Assembly (NCBI GenBank): GCA_029882725.1 | Contig: JAOUKG010000224.1 | Coordinates: forward strand, 1-5,626 | DNA from: Cyclobacteriaceae bacterium | Lineage (GTDB): Bacteria; Bacteroidota; Bacteroidia; Cytophagales; Cyclobacteriaceae | DNA length: 5,626 nucleotides | Direction of reading: 5' to 3' | In this document: one piece after another, positions 1 to 5,538 of the stretch | Numbering within the stretch: the stretch's first letter is position 1 | How the letters are laid out: every line of letters starts with the position of its first letter | Translations under genes and position numbers: made by a program | The notes under the pieces: model-generated | Told to the model about the DNA's origin: nothing | Database searches by the model: none | The model's input: the letters and a program-made list of their open reading frames with translations, nothing else

Positions 1-889
1 CGCTCCATTTACCATTAACATTAGAAGAAATACTCACACCCGATTCCATTTTGCCATTGGGACGGTATTTATTTCCCAGTAATAGAATTACCGAATTTCC
101 ATCGGGGGTAGCAGAACTCACAAAATTTGGTCCGGAATTGTTAAGCTCTGGTCCGGCATTTACAGCTTTTTGCCAGTTGCCTTCTTCATCTTTGTCGGAA
201 AGCCAAATATCTTCCGGATCTTCCACCCCACCCATATTTTCCGGGTGGTTTTTTCTGCTAAAATACATTGTATTGCCGTCGGGAGATAAAACAGGTTTAT
301 ATTCCTTATACTCACTGTTAATGTTTTCATCAAGCCTATCGGCAAAAATATCGGAAGAAATATTGTCCATAACATCTATTTCTGCCTCAATAGTGGTTTC
401 TGAGTCTGAAATTGCAATGGCATCTATACTGTAATATTCACCAATACTGGTACCATTGAATATAATTTTCACTGCTGCAACTGGAAATTCTGTTTCATAA
501 AACAGATTTAACATTCTACCACTAAGGGGTATTTTGCGAGAGGTAAACTCGTTCACTAAAAATTCATGGCCCTCGGGATCAATTACAAAAACAGATTGGA
601 TAGCAGAGGGATTAAATGATTCACCAATAGCGATTTGTTTAATTTTAATGGGGTTTGCAAAACCTACAACTATAAACTCATCCCTATTGAACCTGTCGGG
701 TGTCCAGGCATTAGGACTTTCTCCCCCGGCAGGCAATATATCAGGCTTTCCGAGAACTTGGTTTGCGGAATACTGCATAGGGGTAAGTTGAGAAGAAAAT
801 TCAATTACCTCACTTGCCCATTGGACATTTTGTGCCAGAGAAACCCCTAGATTGGTAATTATTAGGAAAGTAATTAAAAGACTTTTCAC
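1..889 (-). CDS. Exported PD40 (WD40-like) beta-propeller protein with N-terminal discoidin-like domain; partial, C-terminus off left edge
   Basis: Translation from a GTG at 889 is open for 296 codons to the window edge. In-frame TAA codons lie just upstream, and the first internal Met (residue 38) would delete the signal peptide, so GTG is the likely start. Residues 1-19 form a signal peptide (K2, hydrophobic core, cut near SLA|QN). Residues about 40-162 resemble a carbohydrate-binding F5/8 (discoidin)-like beta-sandwich: it opens with SANQVLGKPD, contains DEFIVVGFANP, and ends near the IDAIAIS strand. Residues about 197-250 and 255-296 are PD40 repeats, with the signatures LSPDGNTMYFSR, DIWLSD and TPDGNSVILL. 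In Bacteroidota this PD40 arrangement often ends in an OmpA-like peptidoglycan-binding domain. That part would lie outside the window, so it is inference here. It probably acts in the periplasm or outer membrane. A 165-bp gap separates it from the preceding minus-strand gene, so it likely has its own promoter, though I find no good TAnnTTTG match there. Domain calls are from pattern recognition only. Confidence 0.85.
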   Translation of the reverse strand, partial: MKSLLITFLIITNLGVSLAQNVQWASEVIEFSSQLTPMQYSANQVLGKPDILPAGGESPNAWTPDRFNRDEFIVVGFANPIKIKQIAIGESFNPSAIQSVFVIDPEGHEFLVNEFTSRKIPLSGRMLNLFYETEFPVAAVKIIFNGTSIGEYYSIDAIAISDSETTIEAEIDVMDNISSDIFADRLDENINSEYKEYKPVLSPDGNTMYFSRKNHPENMGGVEDPEDIWLSDKDEEGNWQKAVNAGPELNNSGPNFVSSATPDGNSVILLLGNKYRPNGKMESGVSISSNVNGKWS

Positions 890-959
890 AAATTATTAAA
901 GTTGCATGTATTCTTTGCTAAGATATGGTTTTTATTGAAAAAGAAAGAAGATAGTGGCT

Positions 960-1009
960 AAAGAATAATTCGACTTGATTAAGTCATATAGTATTCTTTT
1001 CGAATTATT
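960..1009 (-). repeat. Overlapping, mutually exclusive inverted repeats in intergenic region
   Basis: Two perfect inverted repeats share bases. One pairs AATAATTCGA (964-973) with TCGAATTATT (1000-1009). The other pairs AAAGAATA (960-967) with TATTCTTT (992-999) and encloses a small hairpin, GACTT-GATT-AAGTC (972-985). Because 964-967 takes part in both, the two folds compete. On the minus strand they lie upstream of the PD40 gene (GTG at 889) and downstream of the 148-residue gene. They could be a leader structure, an operator or part of a terminator. AT-richness raises the chance of coincidence. No clear promoter or known riboswitch was seen in 890-1054. Confidence 0.4.
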
Positions 1010-1019
1010 AGCATAGTTT

Positions 1020-1055
1020 AAATAAACGGCCTTGAATTCTAATTTCGTTTTATTT
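1020..1055 (-). terminator. Candidate terminator hairpin of the M23 peptidase operon
   Basis: On the plus strand AAATAAACG (1020-1028) is nearly the reverse complement of CGTTTTATTT (1046-1055), with one bulged base and a 17-nt loop. On the minus strand this hairpin starts at the last base of the TAA stop of the 148-residue gene, and its 3' arm is U-rich (CGTTTATTT). Position and composition suit transcription termination, but the stem has only two G-C pairs and no long U-run follows it. Confidence 0.35.
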
Positions 1056-1501
1056 TAAGATATTCCTGTATTTTTTTTATTAACAAGTATCCACTTATAA
1101 AATACCCACACATATTGAGAAGACCATGAGGCCCCATATTCATGTGCCATTTCACTTTCATTTATAACATTTATAAAAAAGGGAGTTTTAAAAGTGTAAT
1201 CGAAATGATACAAGTAAAACTTACCAGTTTTTATATTGGAGCACTTTTCTTGTGATTTACAAACAGTTAAGGCATGGGATCTAAACTCCGGAAATGCTTC
1301 TAAAATTCTGTCACTGCCAGGATTTGTTTTTGAAATTATTACGATGTGGTCAAATTGATTTTCTTGATAACCATAAACAAACGATTCATAGTTCTCTCCT
1401 AGTGCCCCAACTAATTGGTCATCAGCGATAGTATAAAAAGTAATTGATTGAAGGGTTAATAAAAAAAGGACACTTATAAAACCAATTCTTAAATATTTCA
1501 C
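1055..1501 (-). CDS. Unrecognised 148-residue exported or membrane-anchored protein, coupled to M23 peptidase
   Basis: I do not recognise this family. The reading frame starts with a GTG directly after the TAA of the upstream peptidase gene. No ATG is available before codon 119, and the codon before the GTG is that stop, so the start is well constrained. Residues 1-25 are a positively charged n-region (K2, R5) plus a hydrophobic helix (GFISVLFLLTL), either a signal peptide cut near TIA|DD or a single membrane anchor. The remainder is rich in aromatics and beta-strand-like: FDHIVIISK at 50-58, KFYLYHFDYTF at 94-104, and a terminal VWVFYKWILV at 131-140. It has two cysteines (C81, C87) six residues apart, which could form a disulfide outside the cytoplasm. 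Zero spacing to the peptidase suggests translational coupling and a related job in the envelope, perhaps a partner or regulator of the hydrolase. That role is inference from context only. A hairpin at its stop may end the operon. Confidence 0.75.
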   Translation of the reverse strand: MKYLRIGFISVLFLLTLQSITFYTIADDQLVGALGENYESFVYGYQENQFDHIVIISKTNPGSDRILEAFPEFRSHALTVCKSQEKCSNIKTGKFYLYHFDYTFKTPFFINVINESEMAHEYGASWSSQYVWVFYKWILVNKKNTGIS

Positions 1502-2794
1502 TTAATTCACTTTGGTAACACTATTCACTTTGGCAACACTTGCAATAACGTTTGTTTTGGGTGAAAGCCTATCCATAAGAGCTTGTTTAGTTTTTTCAAA
1601 AGCTTCCAATTGGGTTTCTTCTACAGGTTTTGCCGGTGGTATTTTTACTGACAAAGCATCTACCTGAACACCATTTTTCCAAAATCGGTAGCATAAATGG
1701 GCACCTGTAGCCAAGCCTGTTGATCCCACATATCCAATAAGTTGCCCTGCACCCACTTTTTGTCCTGCCCTTATTCCATTAGCAATTTTAGACATGTGTA
1801 AATACTGTGTAGTATAGGTTGCATTGTGCCTTACCTTTACAAAGTTGCCATTGTTTTTTGAGTAACGGGCTTCCAAAACTATGCCCTGCCCCACACTTCT
1901 TATTGGCGTTCCGGTAGGGGCAGCAAAGTCAGTACCCAAATGGGCTTTATATCGTTTTTGTACAGGATGAAATCGGTTTAAAGTATATCTTGAGCTTATT
2001 CGTGAAAATTCCAAAGGATATTTTAAAAATGCTCTTCGTACATTTTCTCCTTTTTCATCGAAATAGCTAATGCCCTCCCCTTGATCAAAAGCAAAGGCAT
2101 AAAAAGGGTTTCCGGAATGTTCAAAATGGATCGCCAAAATATCACCAATTCCAATAGCTTGCCCTTCAATTTGTTTTTCCTCAAATAACACTTTAAAAGT
2201 ATCTCCTTTCTGAAGTCTGAAAAAATCAATTTGCCAGGCCAATACATCTACCATGTCGTTGGTGAGTTGTACAGAACCACCAATATCTTCAATACTAACC
2301 GATAATGAATGGTCAATTACGCCTTCCAATACTTTTTCGATTACAGTAATTTCCTTTTTTACAGACTCAGCATAAAGCGAATCGTCGAGATGAAAAATAA
2401 TATATTCAGCGATACTTGGTTCATAGACCAGTTTTCTGGGCGTATTGATAGAATCAGGGTTGCAAATTAGTGTGTATTTTTTTCCTGCATTCATTTTTCT
2501 AACATCAAATACGTCTTTAGAAGACTTTGCAAGAGTAAAAATTGTTTGAGGATCTACCTGATAGGGTAATAGAATATCAGATAGGCTCTGGTTTTTTTTC
2601 ACTATATCTTCAATAATTATTAAAGAATCAATTTGAATTCCGAACAAATATTGAGGTTCAGGTGTTATTTCGATTACAAGGCTATCTACGGGTGCAGAGG
2701 TCTCTTCTTGAATATTATCGGTTTGGTAATAAAAAAAAACGAGGACAGATAAAAAAGCCGGAAACAAGAGAATAAAAAAGTATTTCAGTTTCAC
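1502..2794 (-). CDS. M23-family (LytM) peptidoglycan endopeptidase, MepM/Csd3-like
   Basis: This is a 430-residue predicted zinc metallo-endopeptidase that would cut peptide cross-links in peptidoglycan. Residues 1-23 are a hydrophobic signal or anchor helix. Residues about 64-112 look like the LysM/OapA-like domain of MepM-type enzymes (VKKNQSLSDIL, then FDVRKMNAGKKYTLI). Residues about 120-265 match the middle domain of Csd3/MepM proteins. The M23 domain spans about 266-382, with H285-x3-D289 in HLGTDFAAPTGTPI, H333 in QYLHMSK, and GAHLCYRF at 364-371. The usual HxH of the last motif is here H366-L-C368. A tail of about 45 residues ends in a duplicated SV(A/T)KVN. The start is GTG at 2794; an in-frame TAA lies six codons upstream, and the first internal Met (101) would remove the signal helix. 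It is transcribed divergently from the Crp/Fnr gene and leads directly into the 148-residue gene. Family assignment is firm; exact substrate bond and activity are not visible. Confidence 0.93.
   Translation of the reverse strand: MKLKYFFILLFPAFLSVLVFFYYQTDNIQEETSAPVDSLVIEITPEPQYLFGIQIDSLIIIEDIVKKNQSLSDILLPYQVDPQTIFTLAKSSKDVFDVRKMNAGKKYTLICNPDSINTPRKLVYEPSIAEYIIFHLDDSLYAESVKKEITVIEKVLEGVIDHSLSVSIEDIGGSVQLTNDMVDVLAWQIDFFRLQKGDTFKVLFEEKQIEGQAIGIGDILAIHFEHSGNPFYAFAFDQGEGISYFDEKGENVRRAFLKYPLEFSRISSRYTLNRFHPVQKRYKAHLGTDFAAPTGTPIRSVGQGIVLEARYSKNNGNFVKVRHNATYTTQYLHMSKIANGIRAGQKVGAGQLIGYVGSTGLATGAHLCYRFWKNGVQVDALSVKIPPAKPVEETQLEAFEKTKQALMDRLSPKTNVIASVAKVNSVTKVN
1505..1540. repeat. 18-bp tandem direct repeat at 3' end of peptidase gene
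   Basis: Two adjacent 18-bp copies, 1505-1522 and 1523-1540, read ATTCACTTTGGYAACACT and differ only at the eleventh or twelfth base (T at 1516, C at 1534). The unit is in frame and encodes SV(A/T)KVN on the minus strand, forming the last 12 residues of the peptidase just before its stop. Confidence 0.9.
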
Positions 2795-2879
2795 AATTTG
2801 GTGATAAGTTTAAAAAAATTTAGACAAATATCTTAAAATCAACTTATTTTGAAAAATATAGCTCAGTTTATTTAGAATT
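2795..2879. promoter_or_regulatory. Divergent promoter region between M23 peptidase and Crp/Fnr genes
   Basis: These 85 bp separate two divergent starts (GTG 2794 minus, ATG 2880 plus), so both promoters should lie here. Best matches to the Bacteroidota -7 box TAnnTTTG each have one mismatch. TTATTTTG at 2844-2851 on plus lies 28 nt before the regulator ATG. GATATTTG on minus (2832-2825) lies 30 nt before the peptidase GTG. Neither has a clear TTG 19-21 bp upstream. The proximity would allow the regulator to influence both genes, which is inference. Confidence 0.35.
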
Positions 2880-3530
2880 ATGCAAAATACAATAACAGAG
2901 GAATTAATAAAAGGTAACTTCAGTTCCTTTCGTGAACCTGAACTTATTGAAGAGATTTTAAAGGTAGGTGTATTGGAAAACCTGCCTGAGGGGCAATCGT
3001 TGATGGAAGTGGGAAGGTATATTAAATCAGTTCCTCTTTTAACCAAAGGTTCGGTACGGGTAATGCGAGAAGATCAAGACGGTAAAGAGCTCTTTCTCTA
3101 TTATTTGAAACCAGGGGAAACCTGTGCTGTTTCCTTGACTTGCTGTATGGCTAGTGAACGAAGTAGCATCCGTGCGGTAGTTGACGAAGATTCTGAATTG
3201 ATAAGAATACCTGTGGAATATCTCGATATCTGGACGAAAAAATATACCAGTTTTAAAAATTTTGTAATGAACACCTACAGAACGCGATATGAGGAATTGC
3301 TGGATACTATTGACTCTATTGCATTCATGAAAATGGATGAGCGTTTATGGAAATTCCTGATAGAAAGGAAATCCATGTTAGGTCAGGAAGAGCTTAATCT
3401 TACTCATCAGGAAATAGCCGACTCGCTTCACTCTACGAGGGAAGTTATATCCAGATTGTTGAAAGCCCTTGAAAGGGATGGGAAAATAGAATTAGGAAGA
3501 AACCGAATTAAAATACTCGAAGAATTTTAG
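2880..3530 (+). CDS. Crp/Fnr-family transcriptional regulator with cysteine cluster
   Basis: A 216-residue protein, a typical length for Crp/Fnr regulators. Residues about 22-115 form the cyclic-nucleotide-binding-like beta-roll (SVRVMREDQDGKELFLYYLKPGE, given here only as landmark 58-80). A long dimerisation helix follows at about 118-145. Residues about 150-213 form the Crp winged helix-turn-helix, including LTHQEIADSLHSTREVISRL and a wing ending GRNRIKIL. In the position of the phosphate-binding cassette it carries C82, C88 and C89 instead of the Gly-Glu of E. coli Crp. ERSSIRA follows where Crp has its Arg-Ser, so classical cAMP binding is unlikely. The cysteines suggest redox, sulfur or nitric-oxide sensing, which is inference; I recall similar Cys-rich members near sulfur-metabolism genes in Bacteroidota. 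There is no such gene here. It is the only gene on the plus strand between two minus-strand operons, and its TAG overlaps the rlmB stop by 4 bp. The ATG at 2880 has only an A-rich upstream sequence. Confidence 0.92.
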   Translation: MQNTITEELIKGNFSSFREPELIEEILKVGVLENLPEGQSLMEVGRYIKSVPLLTKGSVRVMREDQDGKELFLYYLKPGETCAVSLTCCMASERSSIRAVVDEDSELIRIPVEYLDIWTKKYTSFKNFVMNTYRTRYEELLDTIDSIAFMKMDERLWKFLIERKSMLGQEELNLTHQEIADSLHSTREVISRLLKALERDGKIELGRNRIKILEEF

Positions 3531-3539
3531 TCGGTTTTT
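3500..3539. terminator. Candidate bidirectional terminator over interlocked convergent stops
   Basis: AAACCGA (3500-3506) pairs with TCGGTTT (3531-3537). After one bulged A, TTAAAAT (3508-3514) pairs with ATTTTAG (3524-3530, including one T-G pair). A tiny inner stem caps the structure at 3516-3522. On plus it ends in five T residues (3535-3539); on minus the exit tract is weaker (GGTTTCTTCC). Both stop codons lie inside the right arm, and there is no other intergenic space for a terminator. Confidence 0.55.
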
Positions 3540-4267
3540 AGTCTCTGTCGGGTAATTTCGTACAAAGCTACACCTGCAGCTACAGAAACATTTAGAGAAC
3601 CAATTTCTCCTAAAATGGGTATTTTTGCTAAATAATCACAGGCTTTCAAGTACTCAGGGCTTATTCCGTCTTCTTCTGAACCCATAATCAGTGCCACAGG
3701 TCCGCTAATTTGCAAATCATAAAGTCCTTTATCTGTTTTTTCAGTCATTCCAATAAGTGTTAATCCTGAATTTTTAAGATAATTTATATCATCAATTAGA
3801 TAAGGAGATCTACACACGGGCACATAATTCAATGCTCCTGCAGAAGTTTTCATGGCGTCGGCATTGAGTGCAGCACTTCCCCGTGCTGGAATAACAATGG
3901 CATCCACTCCGGTGCATTCAGCAGTTCTTACTATGGCTCCGAAATTTCGGATGTCAGTAACCCGATCGAGGATTAAAATCAGGGGATCTTTTCCTTTTGA
4001 AAAAGCTTCATTAACGATGGAATCCAAAGAAGCAAAATCTACTGAAGATACAAAAGCAATAACTCCTTGATGGTTTTTTCTGGTAATTTTGTTGAGTTTC
4101 TCAACAGGGACTTTTTGAAAAGGAATTTTATGGGTTTTGATATGCGAAAACAATTCGCGGGTAGAATCAATCCCTGCATTTTTTTGAATGATGAGCTTAT
4201 CTATTTCTTTTCCAGAAAGGATTGCCTCAATTACAGGCTGTATGCCAAATATTATATCTTTATTCAT
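3527..4267 (-). CDS. rlmB: 23S rRNA (guanosine-2'-O-)-methyltransferase RlmB-like, SpoU/TrmH family
   Basis: This is a predicted cytoplasmic SPOUT methyltransferase of 246 residues using S-adenosylmethionine. RlmB methylates the ribose of G2251 (E. coli numbering) in 23S rRNA. Residues about 4-75 match the SpoU substrate-binding domain (IFGIQPVIEAIL, HQGVIAFV). The catalytic SPOUT domain covers about 95-240. Motif 1 is DRVTDIRNFGAIVRTAE, with N108 and R114. Motif 2 is IMGSEEDGIS, with E198. Motif 3 is GSLNVSVAAGVALYE. Length and motifs fit RlmB better than TrmH or TrmL, though a related SpoU paralogue cannot be excluded. The start is ATG at 4267 (MNKDIIFG). A longer frame to 4330 adds 21 residues with no family similarity and lies inside the upstream gene. 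The start overlaps the end of the GWxTD gene by 8 bp, implying translational coupling. The 3' end overlaps the convergent regulator by 4 bp. Confidence 0.92.
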   Translation of the reverse strand: MNKDIIFGIQPVIEAILSGKEIDKLIIQKNAGIDSTRELFSHIKTHKIPFQKVPVEKLNKITRKNHQGVIAFVSSVDFASLDSIVNEAFSKGKDPLILILDRVTDIRNFGAIVRTAECTGVDAIVIPARGSAALNADAMKTSAGALNYVPVCRSPYLIDDINYLKNSGLTLIGMTEKTDKGLYDLQISGPVALIMGSEEDGISPEYLKACDYLAKIPILGEIGSLNVSVAAGVALYEITRQRLKTD

Positions 4268-5450
4268 AGTTAGGTGTCCCTCTTCGCAGCCTATCCACCG
4301 TCCGGTTCCATGGAGTGGAAAAAACTGCATCGCGGTGCAATATACTATGATACTGACTAAAAATAATGGGATAATGCGAAAAGGTAAACTCTAAATTATC
4401 GTGATTCTGGGTACGATCATAACCCCAGACCTCTGTAAAGCCTATTTTTCTTACATAAACAGGGGGACCAAAAATAGTATAAATCATTCCCTGATCGGTT
4501 TTCCAACCTTCTTTATAGGTTGTAAAAAGAGTATTGGATTGGTTAATTCCCCTAAAATAATAACGAATTCCAGCTTTTGCATTGGGTTCAGTTCCCGCCA
4601 TTTTTATCCAGGCACCTTCAAAGGTATTTTTATTGGGTTCCTTTTCTTTTATAAGTTGTGATTCTTCAGCTGTTGAAAGATATTCCATGGAACCAATCAA
4701 TTGTTTCAACGTCTTAAATTCAGGAAAGGGATTTTCAAAAACAGATATAGAAAAGGCATTCACAGAATTGGTATCTGTTTGCATGAGATAAAGACCAGGT
4801 TTGGAAAGTTCAAATGCAGTATGCGATAAAACCGTAAAAGTTGAATCGGCCCGAATGTTAGGTTGTCCCTTTCTCAATCCTGTTGGGGGACCAGCAGGTG
4901 TAAAATTGTCATTATAATAATATACAAATATGAGGGCACTGTTGTCTAATGCCTGAGGAGTAACAAAAGTATTTGGAGTTAAAAACCTATCTGGTAACCA
5001 TTCGAGGTTTGAATCTGATAGAAGAATTGGAGATTTAGTACCGATGTTTTTCATAATTGGAAAAACATATTCATGCTTCGACTCCTCATCACGAAAAATC
5101 AAAGTGTGATAGTTTTCACCCGCAAATGAATCAAGTTGAAGGGTTAAGAGGCAATCCTTTTCATTGCAAGCAGAAGTAAGCAACTCGTTTTTAACAGATT
5201 TCTTTGATTTGTTAGATTCCCATGCAACATAATACACGGAGAGAAGCAAGGGATCCTTGTATTTATACCTTATTCTTAAAAGGTTATCAGTGGTATAAAC
5301 ATAATCAATCAACAATTCATTTCCAGCCTGATAAAAGTAAGCCATATTGATTTTGTCGGGAGATTCCTGCGGGAAAACCCTATATGAAATCGTAAAAAAA
5401 AGTATAAAAAGACAGGACCAACGCATAGGTATAAATTTAACAATATTCAT
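4260..5450 (-). CDS. GWxTD-domain exported protein
   Basis: A 396-residue protein with an N-terminal signal peptide: hydrophobic CLFILFFTIS after R10, probable cut near FPQ|ES. Met9 is an alternative start that still keeps the signal; 5450 is chosen as the longest. Residues about 35-240 are beta-rich with no domain I recognise and include a C95-x4-C100 pair that could form a disulfide. The C-terminal GWxTD domain spans about 270-365: GIRYYFRGI at 294-302, EGWKTDQGMIYTIFGPP at 314-330 (GWKTD 315-319), then TEVWGYD at 339-345. GWxTD proteins occur widely in Bacteroidota and Acidobacteriota and have no established biochemical role. Export suggests the periplasm or outer membrane. The tail after the domain (HRDAVFSTPWNRTVDRLRRG) lies where rlmB begins, and the genes overlap in the order stop-within-start (ATGAATAA). 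The gene is divergent from the plus-strand gene at 5539. Confidence 0.88.
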   Translation of the reverse strand: MNIVKFIPMRWSCLFILFFTISYRVFPQESPDKINMAYFYQAGNELLIDYVYTTDNLLRIRYKYKDPLLLSVYYVAWESNKSKKSVKNELLTSACNEKDCLLTLQLDSFAGENYHTLIFRDEESKHEYVFPIMKNIGTKSPILLSDSNLEWLPDRFLTPNTFVTPQALDNSALIFVYYYNDNFTPAGPPTGLRKGQPNIRADSTFTVLSHTAFELSKPGLYLMQTDTNSVNAFSISVFENPFPEFKTLKQLIGSMEYLSTAEESQLIKEKEPNKNTFEGAWIKMAGTEPNAKAGIRYYFRGINQSNTLFTTYKEGWKTDQGMIYTIFGPPVYVRKIGFTEVWGYDRTQNHDNLEFTFSHYPIIFSQYHSILHRDAVFSTPWNRTVDRLRRGTPNYE

Positions 5451-5500
5451 ACCATAGTTGAAAGTAATAGTAAGAGATACTAATTATAGTTGGTTATAAA

Positions 5501-5530
5501 TTGTACATAAGAAGTATATATTTAAATTTG
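5501..5530 (+). promoter_or_regulatory. Bacteroidota-type promoter for the right-edge gene
   Basis: TTG at 5501-5503 is followed after exactly 19 bp by TAAATTTG at 5523-5530, a full match to the Bacteroidota housekeeping promoter (-33 TTG, -7 TAnnTTTG). Transcription would begin a few bases past 5530, only about 2-4 nt before the ATG at 5539, so the message would be nearly or fully leaderless. The rest of the divergent gap (5451-5538) should hold the GWxTD promoter, but I see no convincing box on the minus strand. Confidence 0.65.
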
Positions 5531-5538
5531 CGACCAAT

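Noticed and set aside
51..434. Plus-strand open frame of 127 codons
   Set aside because: It is antisense to the PD40 gene, whose minus-strand frame has a signal peptide and clear PD40 motifs; the plus translation is low-complexity, Ser-rich and matches nothing.
1142..1147. His-Glu in the 148-residue protein (H120, E121) as a zincin motif
   Set aside because: The next residues are YGAS rather than xxH, so there is no HExxH, and no other metal ligands are evident.
2839..2852. TCAA-N6-TTGA palindrome as a Crp/Fnr operator
   Set aside because: Known Fnr/Crp sites read TTGA(T)-N-(A)TCAA; here the half-sites face the opposite way, only four bases pair on each side, and the region is very AT-rich.
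2810..3046. Minus-strand open frame of 78 codons over the regulator start
   Set aside because: It is antisense to the conserved Crp/Fnr coding sequence and has no recognisable feature.
4268..4330. 21-residue N-terminal extension of RlmB from 4330
   Set aside because: The added residues have no family similarity and lie wholly inside the GWxTD gene; the ATG at 4267 begins exactly where the SpoU substrate-binding domain should.
5412..5414. Cys13 of the GWxTD protein as a lipoprotein anchor
   Set aside because: It precedes the hydrophobic core instead of following it, so there is no lipobox; an ordinary signal peptide fits better.
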